Shown here piece after piece: positions 18,091 through 27,447 of a stretch of 64,000 nt of DNA. This DNA comes from an uncultured Verrucomicrobiae bacterium (GTDB taxonomy: Bacteria; Verrucomicrobiota; Verrucomicrobiia; Limisphaerales; AAA164-E04): the NCBI GenBank assembly GCA_943788245.1, contig CALSPN010000022.1, positions 165,484-229,483 of the forward strand, written 5' to 3'. Position 1 is the first letter of the stretch, and every line of letters begins with the position of its first letter. The translations under genes and the position numbers were made by a program. The notes beneath the pieces are model-generated. The model made no database searches, had not been told where the DNA came from, and worked only from the letters and a program-made list of their open reading frames with translations.

Positions 18091-18984
18091 ATGTTTATTC
18101 CATTTTTTACTGTCAAACAGCAAACAGCGGGCGTCGTCACTCGATTTGGTAAATTCACGCGCATTGCCGACCCTGGTCTAAATTTCCTGATCCCTTTCCT
18201 TGAGCGAGTTGCAGGATATGTCAACCTGCGGGTGCGCCAATTAGACGTCGAGGTTGAGACCAAGACTGCTGATAATGTTTTTGTAAAAGTGCTTGTTTCT
18301 GTGCAATTTTACGTGCTTCCAGAAAAAATTTACGAGGCCTTTTACAGACTTGAAAATCCCGAACGGCAGATCAAATCGTTTGTCTTTGATGTGGTACGTG
18401 CACGAGTGCCTCGGATTCGTTTGGACGATGTTTTTGAGAAGAAAGATGAAATTGCCGATGTCGTGAAAAACGAACTTCAGCAGGTGATGGATGATTTTGG
18501 GTATGGTATCTTGAAAGCACTTGTGACTGACATTGATCCTGATGCCAAGGTCAAGGCAGCCATGAACGAAATCAACGCGGCCACACGCCTCAGAGTCGCA
18601 GCGACTGAAAAAGGCGAGGCAGACAAGATTTTGAGTGTCAAAGCAGCCGAAGCTGAAGCCGAAAGCAAAGCCCTCTCGGGTAAAGGCATTGCGGATCAGA
18701 GGCGGGCGATTGTTGAAGGGTTGAGGGAATCCGTGGACGAATTTCAAAAGACCATCCGTTCAGCCAGTGCTGCTGATGTCATGAACATGGTGTTGATGAC
18801 CCAGTATTTCGATACCCTGAAGGATTTGGGGAACCAATCTAGAACGAATACCATCATGATTCCTCATTCACCCGGGCATATGAATGATCTGGCAGGTCAA
18901 ATCCGTGATGCCATGATAGCCGGTGAACAAGTGGGGGCTCAGCTCAACGATGTTGAATCACCTTCAGCGGAAAAACCATCCTAG
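18091..18984 (+). CDS. SPFH/band-7 membrane protein (HIR/stomatin-like)
   Basis: A 297-residue member of the SPFH superfamily. It begins with a short hydrophobic hairpin-like segment (MFIPFFTVKQQTAGVVTRFG) and the family hallmark FGKFTRIADPGLNFLIPF, followed by LRVRQLDVEVETKTADNVFV, the band-7 core, and an alanine/glutamate-rich coiled coil (AATEKGEADKILSVKAAEAE). Closest by pattern to plant hypersensitive-induced-response-type proteins. SPFH proteins form oligomers that organise membrane microdomains and often modulate proteases; the nearby lon gene is probably coincidental. An AAGGA sits upstream of the start (18076-18080) at a longish distance. Confidence 0.9.
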   Translation: MFIPFFTVKQQTAGVVTRFGKFTRIADPGLNFLIPFLERVAGYVNLRVRQLDVEVETKTADNVFVKVLVSVQFYVLPEKIYEAFYRLENPERQIKSFVFDVVRARVPRIRLDDVFEKKDEIADVVKNELQQVMDDFGYGILKALVTDIDPDAKVKAAMNEINAATRLRVAATEKGEADKILSVKAAEAEAESKALSGKGIADQRRAIVEGLRESVDEFQKTIRSASAADVMNMVLMTQYFDTLKDLGNQSRTNTIMIPHSPGHMNDLAGQIRDAMIAGEQVGAQLNDVESPSAEKPS

Positions 18985-19417
18985 TTGACTTTCTCCCGAT
19001 TACAACGAGTGCCTTCGGGAGGGTAGTTTCAGCGCTGTTTATGATCTGCCGTAAAAATTCTCCAACGCGTTTAAACTTCAATTTGAATACACCATTAATT
19101 GCAGCGGCATTCCATGACGTGATCTTTTCAATGTGGGGGATTGATCCCCCAAAACTTCTCATCTCAATTACCAGTGAGAAGTTCTTGGTGAGAGATTCCT
19201 CAAGATGATATGAAGCTCATGGCATCGACAGAAAACCAAGGGTTATCGGCAAACCCGGATCCAGGTTTGGTCTCTGACGCTTTCTTTATTGAAATTCTGA
19301 ATGGTTGATATCTGCGTTGCCAATTGTCCAAACTGGGTATAGGCAGGATTGCTCAAGTGGGGCTAATAGATCGGTTTTACCTTGATTCTCAGCTCAAGGT
19401 AGCGACTATTATCCACC
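18985..19417. other. Intergenic region with three hairpins, no gene seen
   Basis: No convincing protein or tRNA. CTCCCGA (18993-18999) pairs with TCGGGAG (19015-19021), possibly a weak terminator without a T run after the SPFH gene. Two further perfect hairpins stand side by side: GGGGGA/TCCCCC (19135-19150) and AACTTCTC (19153-19160) with GAGAAGTT (19176-19183). The adjacent pair could belong to a structured RNA or a 5' leader of the PQQ-like gene; this is inference. Confidence 0.45.
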
Positions 19418-20671
19418 ATGAAGCCAATGCAAACACGTAAGACTTACCTCCTTCATTGGGTGTGCATTTTTCTCTATATACTGACACCTCTTTTTTCTTC
19501 TGCGGCAGAATATTGGAATCGTTTTCGTGGCTCCAATGGAACAGGTATCGCAGATTCAACTATCAAGCTAAGAGACCTTAAAAAAGGCGATATCGCATGG
19601 AAATTAGATCTTCCCGGTAAAGGGCATTCTTCGCCAGTGATTTGGGGGGGCTTTCTCTATCTGACTTGCATGAATGAAGATTCATCCAATTTTCATGTGC
19701 TCTCTATTCATCGAGAAACTGGCAATATCAGCTGGAATCGTGAAATGGCCTATCAGACGTTTTCAAAGCATGACTTCAACAGCTTTGCCTCGCCTTCAGC
19801 TACGGTTGATAAAGATCGGGTTTATCTATCCTGGGCCACACCCAAGCATTACTTTGTTGCTGCATTGGATCATGCTGGAGAATGGTTGTGGAAGAAGGAC
19901 CTGGGGCCCTTTAGAAGCCAACACGGTGTGGGCGTTTCTCCTGTTCTATATCAAGATAAATTAATCATCGCAAATGATCAGCTGGGGCAGAGTTTCATCG
20001 TTGCTTTGGATAAAACAAGTGGGAGTACCATCTGGAAAACAAAAAGACGAAGTGATAAAGCTGCCTATTCGACACCTTGTGTCTACCGCAGACCTGATGG
20101 GAAAGATCAATTAATTTTTAATAGCGCAGCCGATGGTGTTAGCGGTCTTGATCCAGATAATGGAAAAGTTCTTTGGTCTTATGCCGATGCCTTTGATAAG
20201 CGCAGTTGCAGCTCTCCAATTGTTGCCGGAGGCCGGATTTTTGGTTCCTGTGGTAGTGGTGGTGGTGGTAATTTCGTTGTTGCGATCGATCCTCCTGCAG
20301 GCCCACAGGCAAAACCTAAACTTGCCTATACAATCAAGCGTTCCGCGAATTATGTTCCTACGCCTATCGCAGTCGATGGTCTGGCTTTTTTCTGGAGTGA
20401 TGGAGGTATCCTGACATGTGCCAACCCGGAAAGTGGTAAGATCCATTATCAGGAGCGCGTTCGTGGAAGGTATTTTGGGTCCCCTGTATCCAATGGAAGT
20501 GAAATCGCCTGCGTATCAACCACGGGCGAAATTGTAGTGACTGCAGCAAGTGATAAATTTGAGATACTGAATCGCATTGATCTCGATACAAAAACCCATT
20601 CAACACCTGCGTTTGATGAGGATTCCATGTATGTGAGAACTGTTTCACAGATCTTCAAATTCAAAAACTGA
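19418..20671 (+). CDS. Secreted PQQ-like beta-propeller protein
   Basis: A 417-residue exported protein with a signal peptide ending near SSAAEYW. The body is built of PQQ/YVTN-type propeller blades: AEYWNRFRGSNGTGI at the start (the common WPRFRGPNG opening of these proteins), then repeats such as GKGHSSPVIWGGFLYLTC, ETGNISWNRE, DKTSGSTIWKTK and DPDNGKVLWSY. A glycine run (about residue 283) sits in a loop. No quinone ligands or haem motif can be assigned, so it is probably a binding or structural propeller and not an alcohol dehydrogenase. It starts about 60 bases before and likely shares a transcript with the amidohydrolase downstream. Confidence 0.87.
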   Translation: MKPMQTRKTYLLHWVCIFLYILTPLFSSAAEYWNRFRGSNGTGIADSTIKLRDLKKGDIAWKLDLPGKGHSSPVIWGGFLYLTCMNEDSSNFHVLSIHRETGNISWNREMAYQTFSKHDFNSFASPSATVDKDRVYLSWATPKHYFVAALDHAGEWLWKKDLGPFRSQHGVGVSPVLYQDKLIIANDQLGQSFIVALDKTSGSTIWKTKRRSDKAAYSTPCVYRRPDGKDQLIFNSAADGVSGLDPDNGKVLWSYADAFDKRSCSSPIVAGGRIFGSCGSGGGGNFVVAIDPPAGPQAKPKLAYTIKRSANYVPTPIAVDGLAFFWSDGGILTCANPESGKIHYQERVRGRYFGSPVSNGSEIACVSTTGEIVVTAASDKFEILNRIDLDTKTHSTPAFDEDSMYVRTVSQIFKFKN

Positions 20672-20731
20672 ATCATACAAAGCTGTTTGCCGTTGAACTA
20701 GCGGTGGTAAGGTTTATTTTTACACTCGATA

Positions 20732-22000
20732 ATGCATCCCAAGGAGTCATGGCATGAATCGTTGCGAAACGCACCTATATTGGATGTACATGAACATCAC
20801 ATCCCTGAAATATATTTGTCATCCAAGACAAATCTTTTAGCATTATTTCAACAAAGCTACGCGGGATGGACGGTGAAAAGACCCTATCCATTGCCAGGCG
20901 AACATCAGGAGGAATCTTCATTGAGCCCCACATTGAAACTTTTCGGTTGGGATGACCTGAGGCCCTATCTGGTGGAGCGGGGTTCCAACAATTTTGTTCG
21001 GAATCTGACCCAAGGGATCCTTGCACTTCATGGAAATTCCGATTGGATCTGGATCGATGAAGGCAATTGGGAATCAGTGAATGCACGTGTTATCGCAAGC
21101 CGCATTGAAATTGGTTTTCAATCAAAATCTCTCTTCCAGTCCAATGTGATCCAAGTGATCACGGATGATTATACGAACCCAATGCTGAATGCCCGGGAAT
21201 CTCTGGGATCGCAGTATCAATCTGTGGTCAGGATAAATGCTTTTGCTTTGGGGTGGCATTCGAAATCTAAGGATCATAATGGGAACTCGGCAGCTGCTAT
21301 CTTGAGTAAAGCCGGTTTTCACCCTGAATCTTTCGAAGATTATCTGGAAGCCATTCGTGGATTGGCTGGGAAAATGAAATCACGCGGGCAGGTAGCCTTC
21401 AAGAATGCGCTAGCTTATGATCGCAATATTGAATTTCAGGTGCCAAATAAATTACTAGCCAAGCGTGCCTGGGGAAAAAGTCATCCAAGTGAAGAGGAAA
21501 AACAAGCTTTTGGAGATTATGTGGTGGATTTTATTTGTCACCTTGGGGCAGAAATGGACATTCCCATGCAGATGCATCTAGGAACGGCTCTCATACGAAG
21601 TTCACATCCCATGCATGTGGCGGGTTTGATTGAACGCCATCCTGGTACACGATTCCTGCTGATGCACCTGGCATATCCCTGGAGCCGCGATCTGCTTGGC
21701 ATGGCCTTTGTTTATCGAAATATCTGGATTGATCTTACCTGGTCCTGGCTGCTGAGCCCCTCACATTTTAAACTCGCGTTGCACGAAGCTATTGAGATAT
21801 TGCCGGACGAGGGAAGGATAATGTTAGGCGGTGACAATTGGCACGTTGAAGAAACGGTTGGATCCATGCAAAGCTTCAGAAGTTTGTTGATCGAAGTTCT
21901 GGATGAAAAAGTTTCCAACGGTTACCTGCGAGCGGAGCAAGCACTTCAGCTTGGACAGAAAATACTTTCGCATAATGCCAAAGCATTTTTTCGACTCTAA
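20732..22000 (+). CDS. Amidohydrolase-superfamily protein (uronate-isomerase/Amidohydro_2-like)
   Basis: A 422-residue cytoplasmic protein without signal peptide. It has the TIM-barrel metal-site pattern of amidohydrolases: DVHEHH at residues 19-24, MQMHLGTA around residue 284 (strand-5 His), the LLMHLAYPW strand-6 His near residue 311 and a strand-8 Asp in MLGGDNWH near residue 368. The large insertion between the first motif and the barrel middle, and the GDNWHVEE ending, recall glucuronate isomerase-like and Amidohydro_2 members. Substrate unknown. Convergent with the rluA-like gene, 13 bases between the stops. Confidence 0.8.
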   Translation: MHPKESWHESLRNAPILDVHEHHIPEIYLSSKTNLLALFQQSYAGWTVKRPYPLPGEHQEESSLSPTLKLFGWDDLRPYLVERGSNNFVRNLTQGILALHGNSDWIWIDEGNWESVNARVIASRIEIGFQSKSLFQSNVIQVITDDYTNPMLNARESLGSQYQSVVRINAFALGWHSKSKDHNGNSAAAILSKAGFHPESFEDYLEAIRGLAGKMKSRGQVAFKNALAYDRNIEFQVPNKLLAKRAWGKSHPSEEEKQAFGDYVVDFICHLGAEMDIPMQMHLGTALIRSSHPMHVAGLIERHPGTRFLLMHLAYPWSRDLLGMAFVYRNIWIDLTWSWLLSPSHFKLALHEAIEILPDEGRIMLGGDNWHVEETVGSMQSFRSLLIEVLDEKVSNGYLRAEQALQLGQKILSHNAKAFFRL

Positions 22001-22013
22001 GAAGTGTGTTGGG

Positions 22014-22826
22014 TCAATTGCCAGTGGCGTATTTTCGAAGGTATTTGAAAGCGACTTCCCAATCATGCTGCATGGGGGCCTGGACTTTCCGATCTTCACC
22101 TGAAATGGGGTCAGGGAAATGTACTTCTGCCAAATGGATGGCGGCCCGGTCCAGCAGTGGGCGTTCGGGGCGATCTTTCTTTTGGCGGTAATTACGTTTC
22201 ATTTCCGACAGCATCAACAAACCTCCGCCGTAAATTGCATCTCCTACAACTGGAAGCTGTCTGCATCCCAGGTGCGCCCGGACCTGGTGGTAGCGCTCTG
22301 TGACGGGAATACATTTTAATAGAGTGTAGCCCTGGAATTTCTCCAGAACTTCAAACTGAGTGACGGTTTTTTTACCTTCTTTGCTCGCCTTCATGATCCA
22401 GGGTTGAAAACGATGTGGCGTCAGCCTGAGGTCGACTTCGAATTGTTCCTCTTCAGGGCTGCCGTGAACAAGGGCATGGAAGAAACGATTAGGCTTTTCG
22501 GAATGGATACAATCTTTCAAGGCTAGTGCGCCAGATTCATTTTTGCCCCACAAGCTGGCTCCTGTCGTTTCAAAGTCCAGAATGTTTGCTGGTTTCAAAT
22601 AGTCGATACCACGCTCACGCATCCATCCAGCCTGCCGCTTGATGTCCTGCTCAACAATTGCCTGCATGTGCGGACGATCTTGATGATGGTGGTCATGTTC
22701 CGTTCCGAGGTGTGTTTGCTTGTTCAGGCAAATCCATGTATCTGCCTCACCGATGACCTCCGTTTTCCAGGATAGCTCGTGTGCATGTGATGTCAGATGA
22801 ATGAATTTTTTATTTTTGTCGGACAT
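22014..22826 (-). CDS. RluA-family RNA pseudouridine synthase
   Basis: About 270 residues from the Met at 22826 (MSDKNKK). The catalytic block is ILDFETTGASLWGKNESGAL, where the Asp is the catalytic residue of the RluA motif (usual form RLD-x-x-TSG), followed by the domain core and TERYHQVRAHL, equivalent to the GRTHQIRVHL motif. No S4 domain is present. Target RNA position cannot be deduced. The deviation from RLDRxTSG to ILDFETTG puts it in a divergent subfamily. Last gene of the minus-strand cluster cbiX-tyrA-aroA-cmk-plsC-rluA, 57 bases after plsC. Confidence 0.85.
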   Translation of the reverse strand: MSDKNKKFIHLTSHAHELSWKTEVIGEADTWICLNKQTHLGTEHDHHHQDRPHMQAIVEQDIKRQAGWMRERGIDYLKPANILDFETTGASLWGKNESGALALKDCIHSEKPNRFFHALVHGSPEEEQFEVDLRLTPHRFQPWIMKASKEGKKTVTQFEVLEKFQGYTLLKCIPVTERYHQVRAHLGCRQLPVVGDAIYGGGLLMLSEMKRNYRQKKDRPERPLLDRAAIHLAEVHFPDPISGEDRKVQAPMQHDWEVAFKYLRKYATGN

Positions 22827-22883
22827 TATTTTATGAATCCTGCCTGTGAGAAGAAATGGAAGCAAGCGACAACCCACGCTGCA

Positions 22884-23540
22884 TTAATTTCCGAAAGTTT
22901 TGCAATCTGCGTTAGGTGTCAACTTATCGATAGCAGTCATGATTTGATCCGCTGCTTCCTGGTAAATTTGCTTCGTTCGTTCTTTATCTGCGGTTCTTGC
23001 TTCGGTGCGTAAATCATTTAGCCACATAGGATTTCCCATTTTGACGTGCAAACGCTTTGGTCTTGGCCACTTGAGGTGGCGCCCATAAGACTCGAAAGTT
23101 CCAAATACGCGGATTGGCACGACAGGAGCCTCGGATTTTATGGCCAATAATCCGACACCCGATTTTGCTCGCTGCAATTTGCCGTCATGGCTTCGGGTTC
23201 CTTCTGGAAACAGGATCACAGAATGGTTTTTTTTCAGGCTATTTGTTACTGCCCTGAGTCCTTTTGGGCTTCTTCCATTGCGATCAACGGGAATGACATT
23301 AATGTAATCCAGTATGTTTTTGAATATTGGGAAACGAAATAAAGTGTTGCGTGCCAGGTAATGTGTTTCGCGATTTAGACAGGAGCCAATCAAGGGAGGG
23401 TCCATGAAACTGGCATGGTTGGCTGCAAGCAGAACCGGCCCATTCAGTGGAACACGGTCTGCGTGATATATCCGGCAATCGAAGAGGACCTTGAACATTG
23501 CTCGAAAAGCACACCAAAATAAAAAATAACCGAATCGCAT
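22884..23540 (-). CDS. plsC: 1-acyl-sn-glycerol-3-phosphate acyltransferase
   Basis: A 218-residue inner-membrane acyltransferase that makes phosphatidic acid for phospholipid synthesis. The four family blocks are present: NHASFMDPPLIG (HX4D catalytic pair), the arginine-containing block around RFPIFKNILDYINVIPVDRNG, the substrate-binding FPEGTRSHDGKL and APVVPIRVFGTF. A short N-terminal hydrophobic segment is the likely membrane attachment. It sits 46 bases downstream of cmk; a cmk-plsC pair is common in several phyla, which supports the assignment and the operon. Confidence 0.92.
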   Translation of the reverse strand: MRFGYFLFWCAFRAMFKVLFDCRIYHADRVPLNGPVLLAANHASFMDPPLIGSCLNRETHYLARNTLFRFPIFKNILDYINVIPVDRNGRSPKGLRAVTNSLKKNHSVILFPEGTRSHDGKLQRAKSGVGLLAIKSEAPVVPIRVFGTFESYGRHLKWPRPKRLHVKMGNPMWLNDLRTEARTADKERTKQIYQEAADQIMTAIDKLTPNADCKTFGN

Positions 23541-23586
23541 TTTCTATCCATCTTAATCGTTGCTTAATGCTTGATCGCGAACTTCA

Positions 23587-24267
23587 TTATCGCGCCTGGT
23601 TTTTGCAAGCTTCTTTAATCTCAGGAGCTTTTTCAGTGATGGCATCAATGATCAGCCGGCTGGATTCTTCAGGTGACAAGCCGGATGTATTCACCACCAG
23701 CGCTCCCAGAGGGACCATCAGAGGAGCGGTGGATCGCTGGCTGTCTCTTTGATCACGTTTGGCAAGATCTTCTTGCACACCTTCGGCTTCACGTCGTTTG
23801 GAACGTTCTGCCAGATTGGCATCCAGATAAAACTTATGTTCGGTTTCAGGGAAAATTTGAGTACCGATATCACGTCCCTCCATCACGAGAGAACCAAAAT
23901 CGATACAATCGCGCTGTTTGAGCTTCATCCATTCTCTTACTTTCGGTACTGCGGCGACATGAGGGACGGCTGCGCTCGTTTCCGCAGTCCGAATCTCTGA
24001 CTCTGGAAAATATCCATCTACCAGCAATCTGACCTTGCCCTCAATACACATCAATTTGGTTTTCCACTTTTTACAGAGTTGAGCCACGGCTTTCGGATCG
24101 TGGATGTCGACGCGAGATTTAAGGCAATACCAAGCCAAGGTGCGGAACATGGCGCCGGTATCCACATAAGTAAAACCCAATTTACTGGCGACAAGTTTTG
24201 CATTGGTGCTCTTGCCGCTTGCGCTTGTGCCATCGATGGCAATCACATTGGGGGATGTTTTCTTCAT
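23587..24267 (-). CDS. cmk: Cytidylate kinase
   Basis: A 226-residue nucleotide kinase that phosphorylates CMP and dCMP. The P-loop is IDGTSASGKST at residues 11-21, where most homologues have GPSGSGKST; YVDTGAMFR follows as the NMP-binding motif, and MEGRDIGTQIFPETEHKFYL is the conserved second half. LID arginines are in the KRREAEG...KRDQRDSQR region. Starts eight bases after the aroA stop, so the two are surely cotranscribed. In many bacteria cmk neighbours rpsA; here plsC follows instead. Confidence 0.94.
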   Translation of the reverse strand: MKKTSPNVIAIDGTSASGKSTNAKLVASKLGFTYVDTGAMFRTLAWYCLKSRVDIHDPKAVAQLCKKWKTKLMCIEGKVRLLVDGYFPESEIRTAETSAAVPHVAAVPKVREWMKLKQRDCIDFGSLVMEGRDIGTQIFPETEHKFYLDANLAERSKRREAEGVQEDLAKRDQRDSQRSTAPLMVPLGALVVNTSGLSPEESSRLIIDAITEKAPEIKEACKNQAR

Positions 24268-24275
24268 GGGTTCTT

Positions 24276-25565
24276 TCAGGCAATCAAATCGTTCGGACTC
24301 AGTAACTCCCCGGTTGAAGCGTTACAAATCTTCATGCTCAGCCCTTCCGGGGCTGGAGAAGCTAACTTTTGAAAGAAATTTGGAAAAGTTTTTTTCACAC
24401 AAGCAGGGTTTTTAATGACGATGCCGGGTATTTGAGTCCCGACAACTGCAAAGCACATCGCCATACGATGGTCATTATAAGTATCAATACTGGCCCCGTG
24501 CAGTCGACCTGGGTGAATCTTGAGTGTGTCCCCATGCTCTTCTACTTGAGCGCCGCACTTGGTAAGTTCTGTTTTCAGTGCTTTAACACGTTCACATTCC
24601 TGAACACGCAGGCGTCCCAACTCAGAAAAAGTGGTTGAATGAGACGACCATGGAGCCATCACAATAGATGTCATGATGCTGTCACCTAGGTCTTGCTCAC
24701 GCGAAATCTGTGGCGGCAATGGCAGGAACTTGGGGAATTCTGTATCAATCTGCCAATCGGTTTGAGGCCAATGAGTGATTTGAATATTTTCAGAGGGATT
24801 GCTTCCGTACTTGCTCATCAAATGTTTGATCGCCCAAAAATAGCTTCCGCCCGATGCGTCCGGTTCGATTTGACAGGCAGTACCTTCATTTTGTGGAAAT
24901 GCCTCAATCATGGATCGAGTCATTTCCACGTAAGGTGCGTGTTCTGATTGTTCCAACGGAGTGTTGATGTCCCACCCGCCTGCTTTGGCGGATAATAACA
25001 GGGCAGAGGCAAACTGAGAGCTTTCCCGTATGGAAACCGTGCATGAGCTACCAGGCCTGGGACCCTGACCATGAACGACGGCTGGTAGATTTCCGTTTTC
25101 GGAAACAATCTGATATCCAAGTTCTCTCAGTGCCATGATCAGTTCCTTCTGTGGACGTTCATGCATTCTGTCCACACCGGACAACCGGTATTGACCATGG
25201 CCCAGACAAGTCATTGCCAGAAGAAAACGGGCGGCTGTTCCAGCATTTCCCACATGTAAGTCCAGTGGTGTGTTCAAACATGCTTGAGATGGTAAACGAC
25301 CCCCTGAACCGTGAACTTGGATTCGGCGGTTGGCTTCGTCACTCGAATCCTCTAAAATGCTGATATCGAATCCAATTTTACGAAGGCAATTGACCATGAC
25401 CTGCGTGTCCTCGCTCCACAAAGCGCCTTCAAGGGTCCTTGTTCCATGACTGAGGGCGGCGAGAATCAAGGCGCGGTTCGTGATGCTTTTTGATCCAGGT
25501 ACGCCTAACCTGACTTTCACAGGTGTTTGTATTGGGTGAAGGAGGATGGCTTCAGGTAGTGGCAT
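24276..25565 (-). CDS. aroA: 3-phosphoshikimate 1-carboxyvinyltransferase (EPSP synthase)
   Basis: A 429-residue enzyme that transfers the enolpyruvyl group from phosphoenolpyruvate to shikimate 3-phosphate. Motifs: VPGSKSITNRALILAALSHG near the N-terminus (catalytic Lys), GNAGTAARFLLAM around residue 112, ESSQFASALLLSA in the middle, and YNDHRMAMCFAV near the C-terminus. Length fits the family. It lies between tyrA and cmk in the minus-strand operon, the arrangement tyrA-aroA-cmk being widespread. The phosphoenolpyruvate loop reads GNAGTAARF, as in ordinary class I enzymes. Confidence 0.95.
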   Translation of the reverse strand: MPLPEAILLHPIQTPVKVRLGVPGSKSITNRALILAALSHGTRTLEGALWSEDTQVMVNCLRKIGFDISILEDSSDEANRRIQVHGSGGRLPSQACLNTPLDLHVGNAGTAARFLLAMTCLGHGQYRLSGVDRMHERPQKELIMALRELGYQIVSENGNLPAVVHGQGPRPGSSCTVSIRESSQFASALLLSAKAGGWDINTPLEQSEHAPYVEMTRSMIEAFPQNEGTACQIEPDASGGSYFWAIKHLMSKYGSNPSENIQITHWPQTDWQIDTEFPKFLPLPPQISREQDLGDSIMTSIVMAPWSSHSTTFSELGRLRVQECERVKALKTELTKCGAQVEEHGDTLKIHPGRLHGASIDTYNDHRMAMCFAVVGTQIPGIVIKNPACVKKTFPNFFQKLASPAPEGLSMKICNASTGELLSPNDLIA

Positions 25566-25606
25566 AACAGTAATGAAGAATGGGTGGAAGTGGTCTGAAT
25601 AACCTG

Positions 25607-26503
25607 TTATTTCACATCCTGGTCGAGTCTGCGTTTATTGAAAGTTTTCAGCCAGGAATCGCGTTTGGATTTACCCTCTTTCAGCCAGTGATAGAGTGCA
25701 GTATCGTCCTCTTCATGGATCCATTTCCTGACTTTCTGGCACTGTTCCTCGAAAGAATCCAATGAATTTAAAAGTGCGATCTTATTGGATGCCAGAATGT
25801 CGCACCACATCTCGGGTGAACCGGATGCGACACGCGTGGTGTCTTTGAACCCAGTGCTGCAGAGCTTGGCCTGCTGATCGCCGTGTTCCGGGGCCAGTAT
25901 CCAGTCCGCTAACATGGTTGCAGTCACGTGGGGTAAATGACTGCAGCGTGCTACCCTGATGTCATGCTCCTTCGCGTCCATGAGTTCGGGGATACCTTCT
26001 ACTTGTCTCCACAGATGTTGAATTTTTTCGATGGCCTTCTCGGGTGAATTTTGTGTTGGAGTAACCACGCAGGTAGCACCCTGGAAAAGATCGGATCTGG
26101 CGTGCGCAAGCCCCTGCTGCTCACTGCCCGCCATAGGGTGTGAGCCTATATAAGTGGCGTTTGCCTTTGCGATTAAAGGTTCAAGTAATTGAACTAGAGG
26201 GCCTTTGACACTCCCGACGTCCGTGACAAGTGCCCCGGGCTTCAAGTAGCTTTGCATTGCCTCGGTGACAGGCAGCATTTTCAACACCGGAGTGCAGAGC
26301 ACCACCAGATCTGCGTCCCTCACCACTTCTTCCAGGTTCATGGAAGCCTCGTGGGCCACTCCGGCATGGAGGGCTTCATGAATTCGTTCATTACGACGCA
26401 CAAAACCGGCGACCCTTTTTGCATGGTTGCCGGCGATCAGTGATTTTCCAAGAGAGCCTCCCAAAAGGCCTAATCCCAATAAACTAACTTTGTTCCACTC
26501 CAT
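25607..26503 (-). CDS. tyrA: Prephenate dehydrogenase family protein
   Basis: About 298 residues starting at the Met at 26503 (MEWNKVSLLGLGLLGGSLGK), which places the Rossmann GLGLLGG motif near the N-terminus as in the family; a start at 26590 would add 29 unrelated residues and overlap cbiX. The enzyme oxidatively decarboxylates prephenate (or arogenate) towards tyrosine using NAD(P). Further family segments: DVGSVKGPL, GSHPMAGSEQQGLAHA and the C-terminal helical dimer domain with GFKDTTRVASGSPEMW. No ACT domain or chorismate-mutase fusion. Forty-one bases upstream of aroA. Confidence 0.93.
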   Translation of the reverse strand: MEWNKVSLLGLGLLGGSLGKSLIAGNHAKRVAGFVRRNERIHEALHAGVAHEASMNLEEVVRDADLVVLCTPVLKMLPVTEAMQSYLKPGALVTDVGSVKGPLVQLLEPLIAKANATYIGSHPMAGSEQQGLAHARSDLFQGATCVVTPTQNSPEKAIEKIQHLWRQVEGIPELMDAKEHDIRVARCSHLPHVTATMLADWILAPEHGDQQAKLCSTGFKDTTRVASGSPEMWCDILASNKIALLNSLDSFEEQCQKVRKWIHEEDDTALYHWLKEGKSKRDSWLKTFNKRRLDQDVK

Positions 26504-26586
26504 CGTCCTGCTGGCAGGGTGATTTGCAGTATTCGTCAAAGAAATCCCCCACGCACCCCAAAGACTATATGGATTCAAAGAACGAA

Positions 26587-27447
26587 TCAATCCATCAAAA
26601 TCCCTGAGATTTCATTGGAAACGTATTCCAATATCAGATCGGGCAAAAGCGGAGATAAACCTACAGGGGTGCTGATCCAGATGCGTTTTCCGTGACGTTC
26701 TGTTGGGTTACGCCAAGTCGAGGTTCCTTGCTTGAGACTACGTTTCAATTCTTTTTCCGTTTGTCCGAGCGCAACAGGAATATCCTGCGCTGCATGCGGT
26801 CCATCCGCGAGCATGAAAGGCACAACGACGACGTTTTCGTTGGGAGTGTTCCATTCATAGATCGCTTCAATGGCGGGTTCCTCTTCGATAAAAAAAGTGC
26901 GAACCCCTTGGCATTTTTTTGAGTCCATAGCCAACTTTCCAGCTAATTTATCCACTGATTCGCGTGATTTAGCATGACGCGAGGTTCCGTGTCCGATCAG
27001 TGCAATGGATGCATTGGATAAAGGGATTTTGATGGGGAATGGATGCTCTTTCAGTACTCGATCTGCGGATTCGAGCACCAGGCTTTCCATACCTGGATGA
27101 AGTCCTATAGGTCCTGCATAAATAACTTTTTTGTCTTCAAATATAGAAACCCAAGGAAAGGCCACATCGGGTGTTGCCTGCAGTTGGAAGGCGTCGGGAA
27201 AAACTTTTTCAGTGAAATACCCTTTGCTCATCAGCATGGGGACGATGATGACCAGCTTTCCATTTGCTTGAGTCAATGAATCCAGAAGTAACGGTCTGTG
27301 TTTGTGATAAGCAGCTTTAACCTCACCAAAGACGCCCTTGCTGCGAATAGAAGCGGCAAGGCTGTTTCCGGCCTCCTCAGGCCGAGTGTCCTCGGTAGAA
27401 CCGTGTATTGCCAATATCAATGTTGCAGATCTAAATCTCGTATCCAT
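26587..27447 (-). CDS. CbiX-type sirohydrochlorin chelatase family protein
   Basis: A 286-residue protein made of two CbiX-like halves. The first opens with LILAIHGSTEDTRPEEAG and has VPMLMSKGYFTEKVFPDAF; the second repeats the pattern with ALIGHGTSRHAKSRESVDKL and VPFMLADGPHAAQDIP. The active-site histidines of the family correspond to HGS and HGT. CbiX and SirB insert cobalt or iron into sirohydrochlorin, for cobalamin or sirohaem. The first gene of the minus-strand cluster, but no other tetrapyrrole gene and no recognisable cobalamin riboswitch are near, so its link to aromatic synthesis may be only transcriptional. Confidence 0.85.
   Translation of the reverse strand: MDTRFRSATLILAIHGSTEDTRPEEAGNSLAASIRSKGVFGEVKAAYHKHRPLLLDSLTQANGKLVIIVPMLMSKGYFTEKVFPDAFQLQATPDVAFPWVSIFEDKKVIYAGPIGLHPGMESLVLESADRVLKEHPFPIKIPLSNASIALIGHGTSRHAKSRESVDKLAGKLAMDSKKCQGVRTFFIEEEPAIEAIYEWNTPNENVVVVPFMLADGPHAAQDIPVALGQTEKELKRSLKQGTSTWRNPTERHGKRIWISTPVGLSPLLPDLILEYVSNEISGILMD

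Noticed and set aside
19800..20640. PQQ-dependent alcohol dehydrogenase
   Set aside because: The protein is too short, has no haem motif and no recognisable quinone or calcium ligands.
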